From the NCBI GenBank assembly GCA_019915015.1, contig JAHBBC010000002.1:124001-188000 (forward strand): a stretch of DNA of 64,000 bases, read 5' to 3'. The DNA comes from Auriscalpium vulgare (taxonomy: Eukaryota; Basidiomycota; Agaricomycetes; Russulales; Auriscalpiaceae). Made by a program: the position numbers and the translations under genes. Shown here in pieces: positions 33,996 through 44,935 of the stretch (within the stretch, counting starts at the first letter, position 1; every line of letters begins with the position of its first letter). Below the pieces are notes generated by a model. It was given only the letters and a program-made list of their open reading frames with translations. It ran no database searches and was not told the origin of the DNA.

Positions 33996-36583
33996 GGATG
34001 GCGAAGCTGAAAAAAGGGCACCGCGAAGGACTCGAAGGGTGCGGGAGAAGAGAAGAGGAGAGGGTGGCCGTTTGGTGCGGACGCGGACGCGGTGGGTTGG
34101 CTAGCAGATGTATTGAACGTAGCGGCGCCGCGGCGCTATAGCTGATTTGTTTTGCTTGAGGATTGCTGTTTGAGAAGCATTCTGAGGGATATATCGACGG
34201 ACCACCAAGAAATTGTATTGCGAACTAACGACGACCACGATGAGTGGCTCGCTAGAGATGTAAGTGACGACAAGACGGAGGGGTTGGAGAGCACAGTCGT
34301 ATATATGTAATCGGATCGCTCAGCCAGCAAGACTAGCACCAGAACTGGTCGCCTTGCTAGGGAGAAGGGCCCTTCTTCGTGGGAGTCGTTGTCTAGGTGC
34401 AGATGTATTGAGATGCTGCTGCGTTGCTATTGCGGTCGTTTGCGCGGGCCTGGGCCTGCTGAAGTGAATTACAGCAAGGCGTTAAAACTGTGAATTGGCA
34501 GTGCCGCGTCGACGTCGGCCTCAAATCTTCGAGGGTTTGTTTGACTGCAGGGCCCGCGCTTCTGGGACGCCGGCAGCCCCTCTTTTGCGTGCCCAGGCGC
34601 GGCCGACGGGGGCGCGACTGAGTTGGAAAGCCCCCGCACGTCAATTTGGGGTGCACAGCAGGAGGGTGTACTGTAGGTATGTTATGTTATGTACATGGTG
34701 TAGGCGCGTGCTGCGCCGGGAGGAACTCGCGCTGGCCGTCGCACGATGGCATGCCGTACGTTGCCCCGCGCCGCGTCGGATCGAGGACTGCAGATCTGAC
34801 AGCAGTGACACACTCAACAAAACCTCAGACTGCGTCGCGCACGGACCCCCATGCGGATGCGTGCCGCGCAGCTGGTGATTGGGCGCGCGCACCGTATTGC
34901 TCTCGGGCGGGGCCTGCTGACGTGCGCGCGGGAATAGGGTGCGTGCGGCGAATCGGCTGGCGCGGGGCGTGCGGGCGACGTTGATGGCGGGGCGGGCGTG
35001 GGCAGCGTATTGAGTACTGGCATGCGATTTGGAATCTGTGATTTGGGTGGAGGGGGTGCAGGCGTCTGGGGCGTGCGCGTGATGCGGAAACGGGGAGGAC
35101 AGACGACACGCCGAGGGTGTTGGGTGCCGTACAGCTGCTGGAGCACAACGCCGGGTTGGAGCAGGGTGTCTGTACAGGAGATGACGGGTGTGGACAGAAG
35201 CTGCCAGGAGCGGGCGGGCAGAGGGGCGGACGTACGTACGGCGGGCGAGTGATCGATCGACGACGTGGAGGCTATCTGACGGCGCGGGTTGCGACGGGCA
35301 GCTGACGGTGCCTTGGACGGCGTACGGCCGCGTGATATTGCGTGGCCACTGTTCGGACACACACGACGGAAGCATAATCCTCATATATACAAGCAGCGCG
35401 CCCTACTCCGTCCCGCCCCGCACCCGCCCCGATATTACGATCGAGCACGCGCGAGTTCATTTCATATCCCGCTCCTGCGACGACCGCACGGCGCCCGCAC
35501 CCCACCGGGACCCCGGGACCCCGCGGTCCGTGGACCGCGTTCTGGAAGCCGCGCGGGAAGCACCCCGCCCGCGCCCGCTGTGGTGGGCAGACTCGCTGGT
35601 GCGCACGGTGTGTGCGGAGGAGGGCCGCGGCGGGCGCGGGCGGCGGGGGATGCACTGTGGGCGTGCGCGGGCCAGGTGGCTCGAGGCGCATGCCGGCGCG
35701 GGCTTCGTGGCGCGACCAGCCTGCCCCAGGCGCGCGCGTGTCTCGCTCTCCTCTGCCTCCCTACGCGGCCGCCGATCTGCATGCACCTGCTGACTCCCAC
35801 CTGCGGTCATGCAGCGGTCATGCTGCGTGCGGGGCGCATCCATAACGCGCCGGACGCAAATCTGCTATCTCGTGGCCCGAGCGGGGTGCGAATCCGTGCT
35901 GCGCAGGGCGGGGCCGCAGATAAGCTTCGGGACACCGCAGCGAGCTCTCCTGGCTCGGCAGGGCGCCATCGGACGGCGCATCACGCCGGGCGCGCTAGGA
36001 CGCATCGGGCGAGGCGGGCGCGGGCGCTGCGTATCCCCTGCTGGCGTAGCTGTGGGGCGGGCGAAGCGACAGTGGGCGCGCGCGCGCACATGCCGGTGGG
36101 TTACAGTGGTCTCGCGTGCGAGGGGCGGGGCGAGTCAGTGTCACTGTACCTTGTGCAGGGCCGCGCGCCACCATCGCGCATCTATTCAATTTAATCTTAT
36201 TATCTGCGCGCATTGCGTGCGCGTCGTCGTCTCGTCGTCGTGCCGCGTAGATGCGTGGCGCTGCATCATGGGTGTGCGTGATTGGCGAGGTTAATTAAGG
36301 AGTGCGCGGGGGGCCTGATGCGCGCAGCTGCACTCGTCGCTTAGGCACGTACATAACGCTGTCAATGGATCTGGTGGGCGTGATCGGGCGGGGCTGCCAT
36401 AGCTGATGGTGGAGGTGGAGTGCGTCATGCAACACACAGATCTCCAGCTCGCGCCCCGTCCGCTGCTCGACGTCGGAAGGCGCGCGGAATATATTCACAG
36501 GCGTGCAGGTACATACATATATTGAATACATCTCGTGGACCCCGCAGGCGCGCGGCGGTCCACGCGCAGAGTCGCACGACGCC

Positions 36584-36628
36584 ATTCCGAATTCGCGCAC
36601 CTACATCATTCCGAATTCGCGCACCTAC
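36584..36628. repeat. 21-nt tandem repeat (period 24)
   Basis: ATTCCGAATTCGCGCACCTAC occurs at 36584-36604 and again, identical, at 36608-36628, separated by ATC. Confidence 0.85.
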
Positions 36629-37380
36629 TATCCATCCACCCCCCGCCTCGAATTCGAAATTCTGCGCAGAACGTCCGAGTCGCAGGGCCTACTCAAATAC
36701 CCAAACCGTGCGACCGGCTGGGCGTGTGCGTGTTATTGGCGAAGTGGGATGGAGCTGCGGATGGCCAGTAAGTATACATTCGGATGGTGGGACGCGTACT
36801 GCCTCGAGCCTAGGAGAGCCGGTGGTGCGACTCCGAATCCGAGGACGTGACGGTGCCCAGGGACGGCGCGCTGGAGGGCCGGGCGCCTACCACACCCACA
36901 CCACACCACACCACACCTGCACGCTGGCGCACGAGTGCGAGTGCTGTCGGCCTGCTGTGCACGCCATGTAATGTAGGGTCGGGGCCTACAGCTGGTAGGT
37001 ACGGTGTGCTGGTGCTGTGAAGACGGACTCGGACTCCTTGGACGCCGGGCGGGGTTAGCGCGCCGGCGATAAGCTGCTCCCCGGGGCTCTTGGCACTAGT
37101 ACTCGCAGTCGTCTCTGTCGTGCTGAGACTGAGACAGCGAAGCGCGACGGGCGCACGCCGGGCCCAGGCGCACCCACTGCGCATTTTATTTGGGCGAGAA
37201 TTTACAGGGGCGCACGCTGACGTCGCGCATTTTTCGTCGTGACAGCAGCGGGGTCCATGGGTTGCCGCTGCCGGTGGCCAATCTGTGCCAGTGCCAGTGC
37301 CGGCGAGCGACCGTGGCGTCGGCGCCGCGGCGGGCCTCGGCTGCGTGTGCGACGTCGGGCGATCGAGACGATGGTGGCGC

Positions 37381-37403
37381 GCCGCCGCCGCCGCCGCCGC
37401 CGC
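37381..37403. repeat. Trinucleotide microsatellite (GCC)n
   Basis: An uninterrupted run of about seven GCC units lies in the gene-free stretch, flanked by other G+C-rich simple sequence. Confidence 0.8.
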
Positions 37404-38502
37404 ACGACAGACAGACAGGTGCGGGCGATGGGGCGGGGTGCGGGAGGGACGACGGGGGCGGGCCCGGGAGGCATGGAAGCGTGATGGGGTGGGCGCTGGG
37501 CGGGCGGTGGCGTGTGCGGATCGTCGGGGGCGGCGGCGTCGGCGATGCATGTCGCACAATGCAATACACTACACTTGGTGCACACAATAGTGCTAGTCCT
37601 GCGGGGATGGGTGCTTAGACGAGGCGGCTGCACTGGGAAGCCAATCTGAAATATAGAATAGAATGGAATAATGTGCGCCTCGCAACGCGCCGCAAACCCA
37701 GCGCAGCGGCACGCTAACTACTCTACTGCTACTTAGACGCTACTTGGCCTGCGCCCTTGATTCGCATCTGAGGATGCGTATATATAGCCCCTCGCGGCGT
37801 GGGAGCGCGCGCCGCGCGCCCGGGGTGGGACGCCGATCGGATCTGGGCGCGATAAGAGGACAGCAGCGCACCAGAATTCTGTCTGGCTCTGGCAAGGGGG
37901 TGGCGCGGCACACACACTTGGGACCGCGGATAGCCACGCGGCTGGCCGATTCCATTTCGGTGAGGTTTCAGGGTGCGGGGCCGGCGCTCACTTCACTCAG
38001 GCAGGCAGGCGCCAATAATTCGCATCTATGTGTGTGTGCAGCGCGATAGGTTAGTACAAATAAGCGGCGCTGGCGGAGGGTGTACACCGGGACTCGTCGT
38101 CGTATGTATGTATGCGTATCGGGCTGTCAGATCGGCTGAAATCGGGCTGGAACGGGGGTGGGCAGGGGATGCGGGGGAGGGGCAATGCGACGGATGTATG
38201 TATATACGTTATGTGTGCGTGATGGAAAGACGAAGCGGAACGGGCAGACAGAGACGGGACGGGACGATGCAGATGAGGGAGATGGAGATGTGGACATGTG
38301 TGCAATGAGTGGACAGCGGGGGGGACGGCCGGGCGAACGCGCGGGGCGTTTTTGGCAACGGACGCGGCGCGGCGCGCCCGTTGCGGCAGACGGCATGAGG
38401 GGCATGGGCAGGCAACAAGGCAAGGCAAAAGCGATCCGTCTATGGCACGAGGCAGGTGCGCACATGGCGCGGGGGGCAGCAGGGCTGCGGCCGACGGCGT
38501 CG

Positions 38503-39347
38503 TCAGCAGTCGACGTACGCGCGCGCGGGCCGCCGCCCGCGCGCGAGCTCCGGCTTGCTCGCGGCGGGCGGTGCGGCGAACCAGCCCGCGAGCATCGCGT
38601 CCTCGCTGCTGCCCACGATGCGCGGCTCTCCGCGCCGCGACTTCTCCACGGGCATCGCGGGCGCAGCGCGGAACGACGACGGCGGCGCGGCGGGCCCCAC
38701 CCAGCTGCGCAGGCGCTGCACGAGCCCGCGGCGCGGCGGGTCGCCGAGTGACGGCGTCGCGATGCTCGCGCTGTCCGCGGTCGTCGTGAGCGTCGCCGCG
38801 TCGTCCTGCGGCGGCGTGTGCGTGTGGTGGTGGCGGTGGTAGTGGGCGTGCGAGCGCGGGGTGAGGATGGGCTGCGCGGGCGACGCGGGGGCGGGTGAGG
38901 ACGCGGGCGAGGTGCTCGCGGGCGAGGGCGAGGTGAGCGACACGGAGAGCGAGGGCGGGAGCGGGGCGCGGCGGAGGGTGAGGAGCTTCGGGCGCGAGGG
39001 CGTGGTGGAGTGCGAGGACGCGGGCGAGCGGGAGCGGTGCGAGTGGGAGGAGACCGAGGCGGTGGGGGGCGGGAGCGGGAGGTGCGAGGAGGAGGGGACG
39101 CCCGGGGCGACGCCGTGCGCCCAGGCGAGGATGGAGGCGCGGTCGTTGGCGGCGGGCCAGCGCGGGGCGGGGAGGGCGGCGAGGCGGGCGGGCGGCGGGG
39201 CGGGGTTGTCCTGGTTGTAGCAGGCGGTCGAGCAGTATGCGTCCGCGTCGCCCTCCTGTGCGGGGTGTGAGCAGGCTGCACGCGCAGACGGTGGGGATGG
39301 ATACGTACGAGGTGGCGGGAGCAGGAGAGGCACCACTGGGTGTCCAT
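38503..39347 (-). CDS. Small Cys-rich protein, Ecl1-family-like
   Basis: The start at 39347 gives MDTQWCLSCSRHL. An intron with donor GTACGT and acceptor CACAG follows, then EGDADAYCSTACYNQ, creating a CxxC...CxxxC zinc-binding knuckle at the N-terminus. The remaining roughly 240 residues are Ser/Pro/Ala-rich and low in complexity, ending at the stop 38503-38505. This layout (short N-terminal cysteine knuckle plus a disordered tail) resembles the fungal Ecl1 group of small proteins linked to chronological life span and stress response. The assignment rests only on the knuckle, so it is tentative. A TATA-like element lies about 54 nt upstream. A much longer minus-strand frame overlapping this gene in another phase is rejected. 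Confidence 0.55.
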
Positions 39348-39400
39348 GGCGGGGGGGCGGCGGGAGGGAGGGCGAGTGCGATGCCCGTCGTCGTCCCAGC

Positions 39401-39407
39401 CCTTATA
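39401..39407 (-). promoter_or_regulatory. TATA-like box of the Ecl1-like gene
   Basis: Read on the minus strand this is TATAAGG, about 54 nt upstream of the start codon at 39347. It stands out in an otherwise very G+C-rich flank. Confidence 0.45.
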
Positions 39408-40430
39408 ATGCAGGCGTGTCGCCCCCAATATATCGCAGATCCACAGATCTGGATCGACCGAGACGCAGACGGGGTCCCAGTCTAGCCGTTTACGGAACAC
39501 AGGGACCCCGCCCCACTCCCGCCTCCCCACCGCACCCGCCACCCACCCCCGCCCCCTGCACGCCCACCCCGCCCCGCATTCGCCAGCCGCACCGTGCGCG
39601 TGGCCGGGGCGTGCGCGCGATGGGCGTCGCGGGCGGGGCGGCGCGCAGAGCTGGGCGCGGATAGCGCGGTGGGAGTCTGTGCGCGCCGTGCCCGTGCGCC
39701 CGGCGCAGGTCCCGCCCGCCGAGGGCGAAGGTCCGGCGGCCCGCGCCCGATCCCAGCTGGTCCGCGTTCTGCGCGAATGCGGTGACTCGCGTGTGACGCC
39801 CACAGCTGTATTGTGTGACTGCGCGGTGTGTCTGCGCGGTGTACTACTGGGGTGTGTGCTACACGAGCTCGAGCTCTGCCCACCGCGCGCGGCACGCCTC
39901 GGCCACGCACACCTCGCCCAGCGCGAACCCCGCCGCCCGCCGCGTCCGCCGTCCCAGCGCCGTGCCCTGTGCAAGCCAGTCAGCAATATGCGTGGAATCA
40001 TGGGGCGCAGAGGCGCCGGAGAAGCGGGGGATAGGACAGGAACGCGAAGACGGCGACAGGCAGATAGATGCAGCAGCAGAGGGGGATCAGAACCCCCGCC
40101 CGTGCGCACACTCACAGACAGCGACGCCCCGTCACGCTGGCGACACCCCCTCCGCCGCCGACACACGCAGCGGCGTCTTCCCCTGCCGTGGGGGCCCGCA
40201 TCCAGCGCAGGGCGGCTGCCCACGCGCGCGATCACAAAAACTTCGTGGTCGCCACCGCGGAACAGATTCTCGCGAAGGAGGCAAAGAGAAGAAGAGATGG
40301 ACAGCGCAGGGAACACCCATCGCGAACAAACGGGGCACCCCCGCCAACAGCAACGGCATACACGCATACCAGGATCGCATACAATTCAATAGAACGGGGG
40401 CGTTCGTTCATTTTCGATGCGCACTGTCCA
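39408..40430. other. GC-rich intergenic region
   Basis: This holds the upstream region of the Ecl1-like gene and the 3' flank of the SET-domain gene. Long frames occur in nearly every phase because stop codons are rare at this composition. None has a recognisable domain. Confidence 0.45.
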
Positions 40431-43400
40431 TCAGCCGCCAGCCGAGCCGGGCACCCTCGAAGATCGCGCCCCCGTGCGCCCACAACCGTCAACGTCACCC
40501 GCGCCCCGCCCGCCCGCGCGCGAGCAAAGGCGGCACAGGGCCAGGCACGCGCGCACAACAATGCGAGCAGACGAGTCGACACGCACATCGAGATACGCGC
40601 CGATGCCCGCGCTCGCCGCCCCGTTGCGGGCGGCGTCTTGCGCGGGCGGGGGCAGCCCAGGGCCCGCGAGGATGCGCGCGATGCGCGCCGCGCAGAGCGC
40701 GTCGACCGCGCACGCGACGCGTGCGGCCCACCCTTCTGCCTCCGCGTCGTCCCCGTCGCCGAGCCCCGTCGCTTGCTGCTGTCCATGGCCCTGCAACCGA
40801 ACGTCTGTCAGCACCGCATACATCATCGCGCACACATCACGAAAGAAAGAAGGGGCGTAGTCAGCAGAACAGGGAGGCGGACGCGTAGCCGCGCCGCATC
40901 AGATCGCCCCGCGGGCTCGCGTATCGCAAAGGCGGGCAGCCTAGGAAGCCTAGGGCTGCCCCGCTAGGGAGCATCGGGCGGACAATGCGCAGGGCCGCCG
41001 CTTTGTTCGCCGGATGCAGCCGTCAATGGCAGGCGGCGTCGCCAGCGTGCGGGATAGGCGTATGTGTACGGCGTATGAACTGTATATGGGCGCCCTCAGG
41101 GGCAAATGAAAGCACGGCGCAGATGAACATGGGGGGCGGGGTATTACCTGTGCGTCGCGTGCATTTCTGCTGCTGGTGTCCTCGTATTCGTCGTCTTCGG
41201 CCATCGCGTCCGCGCGCTGCTCGAGCCGCACGACGGCGTGCGCGACGCGTTCGAGGGCCCCCGTGCCCGCGTGCGGCGGGAGCACCGCGCTCGCCAGCGC
41301 GACGAACAGCGAGTGCGAGAGCGCGCCGTCCGCCGTCACGAGCATGCCGTCCGAGGCAACGTTCGCCACGAGCGCAGAGTCCGCCCAGCCGGCCCACGCG
41401 GGCCACTGTGCGTCGGCCGCACGCGCGGCGGGGAGCGCGGCGGCGACGTCCGCGCGCGAGAACGTGAGCACGTCGTGCTCGTTCGCGTCGAGCGCGAAGC
41501 CGTAGTGCACGAGCAGCGCCGCGTTTGCGAGCGCGCCGTACGTGTTGAACACCTCGCTGCGCGCGGGGATGTGCGTGAGCGCGTGCATCGTCACCGTGTC
41601 CGCCTCCGCCTCCGCGGGCGGGTCGTCGTGCGGGTCGTCGTGCGGGCAGGCGGCGAGCGCGCCGCACGTCGGGCAGACGTGGTAGTCCGCCTGTGCGTCA
41701 TGGGATAATTAGAAGGCGGTGGCCAGTGGGCGTGCGGGCGACGGACCTCGAGCTGGACGTGGTTCTCGGCGGCGTGGTTGAAGCTGCTCGAAGCACGGCG
41801 GACGCAGATAGCGAGGCCAGGCGCCGAGCGAACGACGGGGTCAATTGGAATTACACAGCAAGGTTTGCGGGCGGCGTGGGTGCGGCGGAGAATGTTCCAC
41901 GCGTTGCGTCATAGCAGATAAGGCGAGCGACGCGATGATGCACATTTAGGACAAGTCAGCGGGGGACAAGAAATGAACGGGCGAAGCACGCACGCGTCGG
42001 CGACGGGCACCATCGCGAGCCCGTGGTACGCGTCCACGACGAACGCCCGCGCAGACACCAGCGCGCACGCCTCCACGAAGCCCCCCACGTCGCGCGCCGC
42101 CCCCGCGCCGTGCGCCTGCGCGAGGAGCGGCGCGGCGACTGTCTCGAAGAACGCGTGCACCGCGGCCTGCGTCCGTGGACCGTGTTTGTGTGCGCGCGCA
42201 CCGACAGACGGGACGTGGTTTGATGGGGGTTCATTTCGGCAGCGCGCACGGAGGTTGCACCGCAGGGGCGGGGCGCGTCGAGGCGGGGCGGCCGAGACCG
42301 ACGGTGATTCCGTCAGACGCGGCGGGTCGAGGCGGGCAAAGGCGAAGGAAGTCGAAGGCGGCGCGGCAGGCGCGCGGCACGTCATGCGATAGCGACGATA
42401 GGTTATTATGATTTTATGATTGTGATGCACAGGCGCGCACGAAGCCGCCGTGTCCATTGTTCGTCGTCGGCAGGCATGGCGTGGCGTGCGGGCGTTGTGC
42501 GCGGCGTTCGTTGTGAACCGCGAGCGGCAACGGGGGTCGCGAAGGGGCGATGGCAGGAATACCGTGGGGAGGCAGGAGAAGATCAGCGCGAGCGGGGGCG
42601 CGGGTGTGGGTGCACGCACGACGGTCGGGGTTTGCGCGGACGAGAGCAGGGCCTGGGCCTCCGTCCCGCGCAGCCACGCGCGCGCGAGGCTGCCGTCGCG
42701 ATCCTCTGCATCGGGCTCTACGCCGCGGTGTCTCTCCCTCTCCGCCTGTGCGACGCCGCCGGGCTGCAAGTGGGAAGGCGACGCCGCGGGTGGGGCGCGC
42801 GCTCTCGGGTGGGAGGCGCCCCAGAAGAGCGCGACGCCGTCCCAGGACGCGCGGGTCGGCAGCGTCTGGAGGTACCCGGCCCAGCGGGACGCGGCCCCCC
42901 GCAGCCTGCGACGCGTTCGGGTCAGCTCGTGGCGCGTCGCACGGACGGGGGGCACAACGTACCGCTCCGAGTGCAGCGCGAGCGCGAGCGCGAGGAGCGC
43001 GTCGGGGCCGTGCGGGGCGTGCGGGATGTGCGGGGCGAGGGCGCACGCACGCGTGGAGAGGACGGCGGACTTTGGGATGGCGACGACTGCCGGCAGGGTT
43101 GGTGACGGCCGTGGAGGCAGGCGAGAACGGCGGCGGCGGCGTCAAAGGAAAAGAAGGCGGGCGTGTGCATGATGATGGAGACGGCAATCAGCACTGGGGC
43201 TCGATCAGAGGCGGGGGAAGGATCGGAAGACGTATGCTGGGCAAGTCGTAACGCCAACTCGGTGCGCCGTCAGACGCGGGCGGCGGCGCAGAACAGAAGG
43301 TAACGGAAAGGGAAGACGGCGTGTCGTAAGATGAGAACATCGTCGACGTTGCGTGGCATCGTCGGGCGGGCGGGGGGCGAGCACAGCGAGGGACTGACTT

Positions 43401-43547
43401 ACGTGGGGACAAGGGCGGCACCGCGCGTCCACGCGTGTGCACCGCCAGACCGCTCTCAGCATCCTCCACCAGCTCCAGGTCCGCGCTCACCGTGATGCCC
43501 TGCGTCGCGCACCACGCCAGCAGCGTGTCGACGCGGCTCGACGTCAT
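40431..43547 (-). CDS. SET-domain protein lysine methyltransferase (SETD6/Rkm-like)
   Basis: The start at 43547 gives MTSSRVDTLLAWCATQGITV and the N-SET segment ELVEDAESGLAVHTRG. It is spliced to VAIPKSAVLSTRACALAPHI, then RWAGYLQTLP and ARAWLRGTEAQALL. Downstream exons give AYHGLAMVPVADA, then FNHAAENHVQLE (the cofactor-binding NHxxxNH region). An inserted CPTCGALAACPHDD follows, then EVFNTYGALANAALLVHYGF, the C-terminal SET motif with its conserved Tyr. The remaining exons form the helical substrate-binding lobe, with stop at 40431-40433. The class methylates ribosomal or other non-histone proteins in fungi, but the substrate is unknown here. Introns are long compared with neighbours. The region 42.2-42.8 kb was not resolved exon by exon, so internal boundaries are approximate. 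Confidence 0.75.
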
Positions 43548-43746
43548 TCGCGCAGGGGGGTTGGCGAGATGCAGGATGGTTTGAATACGCCGCGGTCGTG
43601 GTCGCGGTGTGAAGGCAAGGAGGCGGACGCTACGACACGGTCACGCTACAAGACACGCGAGGTTCTTCCGCCCGCCCACAGTAGCATTAAATTATGTAGA
43701 TAATTTGAGATACGCATACACGACGCAGAGCCTCGGTCGCGGGGTC
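43548..43746. promoter_or_regulatory. Short gap, SHR3 3' end to SET-gene promoter
   Basis: Only 199 nt separates the SHR3 stop from the SET-gene start, both on the minus strand. The AT-rich patch at 43684-43712 is probably the 3' UTR of SHR3. Confidence 0.4.
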
Positions 43747-44541
43747 CTACTCGCTCTTGGCCGCCTTGGCCGCCTGCGCGGCCTCCTCCGCCACGATCTT
43801 CGCCAGCTCGCGCGCCTCGACGCGGCGCGCCCACTCCTGCCCGCCCTGCGATGCGCACACGCACAACGTCAGCCATTCCCCATCAGATCAGCGCACAGGG
43901 GAGAGGCGCACCTGGAGCACGAGCACGAGCCCGAGCAGCGCCATGTTCACGACGTTGCCCGCGGAGAGAATGCGCAGCGCGTCGACCTGGTCGTCGCGCG
44001 TGTCGACGTCCTTGATCGGGTTCGCGACCGTCTGCAGCGCGGGGATCGTCACCGTCGTGTACATCGCCACGCCGAACACGAACGCAGCTGCGAGTTAAAA
44101 ATTGAAAAATTCGCGTCAGCGGGGCGCGGGCAGGGCACACGGGCGGGGCGCACCGAGCGAGCCGCCGTCGAAGAACACCGCGCTCTCGTCCCACTTGTGC
44201 AGCTTGCCGATGAGCGCGAGGATGCCAACGCCAACCATCGCGTGCAGCGTCGCCTGTGACCGACACCACGTCAGCCCGCTGTGCGCTGGCGGCAGCCGTC
44301 GCACCACGCACCTTTATCGCGGGCGGGGCATTGTAGAAGGTGTCGTAGAACTGGAAGGCGTCGACGACGGTCTCGTCGGTGAGGGTGACGAAGAGCACGC
44401 GGTGGTCGACGTTGAAGCAGGCGAACAGGACCCCTGAGCGTGCGGGGAGGTCAGTACTAGTCGGTGGCGGGCGGGGGCGGGGCGCTGCTGACCGATGAAG
44501 AAGCAGGTGGAGGCAAGGACGGCAGCTTGTCGGAAACCCAT
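43747..44541 (-). CDS. SHR3: ER packaging chaperone Shr3
   Basis: Family role: an ER membrane chaperone needed to fold and package amino-acid permeases into COPII vesicles. The start at 44541 gives MGFRQAAVLASTCFFIG. An intron is followed by VLFACFNVDHRVLFVTLTDE and FQFYDTFYNAPPAIK. The next exon reads ATLHAMVGVGILALIGKLHK, WDESAVFFDGGSL. Then come FVFGVAMYTTVTIPALQTVA and VDALRILSAGNVVNMALLGL. The hydrophilic tail EWARRVEARELAKIVAEEA ends KAAKSE at the stop 43747-43749. Four hydrophobic segments plus a charged cytosolic tail is the Shr3 layout. All exons join in frame. Confidence 0.88.
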
Positions 44542-44935
44542 CGTGTGGACGCAAGTGCAGCTGCGATGTCGGATATTCTCTTCCTCTTTGCTGTGACGCG
44601 GCACTTTCTCACGCGCACTACGCGTCCTAGTCACGTTCCCACCTACAACACAAACACAACCGCCCACCAGCCATGCAGTTATGCCAAGCGCGTACGTATA
44701 TACATGTATGCACAACAGTCAGATCGTACTATATAATAAAAACACACAACAACGGGTAACCTGAAGCGTGCCACAACCAATGCATCGATGCGCGGGTATA
44801 CAGTGATGAAGAAATATTATGAGACAAATGGTCATCGTCGCGCGGACATAATCAGTACGGATCGCGGTCAAGAGAGATGCGCGGGGTGCAGGGCGGGGGA
44901 CAAGAAGCCAAAATATACACAACGGGCACGCACGC
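44542..44935. other. Intergenic, RhoGAP 3' end / SHR3 promoter
   Basis: A 394-nt gap between two minus-strand genes. It is more AT-rich than its surroundings, with TATATAATA at about 44729-44738. Nothing coding is recognised. Confidence 0.45.

Larger units (their letters stand above)
33996..38502. other. 4.5-kb GC-rich gene-free stretch
   Basis: This lies between the convergent ends of SMB1 and the Ecl1-like gene. Long frames on both strands are compositional artefacts: they are Arg/Ala/Pro-rich, overlap in several phases and lack domains. Visible features are a run of GCC/CGC triplets near 37381-37403, CACAC-type repeats near 36890-36920, a 24-nt tandem repeat (36584-36628) and several isolated TATATA sequences (for example near 35383 and 37780). 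A non-coding transcript is possible but not shown. Confidence 0.45.

Noticed and set aside
32942..34021. A 359-codon minus-strand frame antisense to SmB
   Set aside because: It is Gly/Arg-rich and is the reverse reading of the Pro/Gly tail and introns of SmB. The plus-strand Sm motifs are unambiguous.
35880..35900. GGGTGCGAATCCG, similar to a tRNA B box
   Set aside because: It deviates from GGTTCGANTCC and no A box or cloverleaf can be drawn around it.
38127..40367. A 746-codon minus-strand open frame, the longest in the window
   Set aside because: It is Arg/Pro/Ser-rich in the manner of G+C-rich shadow frames and has no domains. It overlaps the better-supported Ecl1-like gene in another phase and contains only that gene's first exon in frame.
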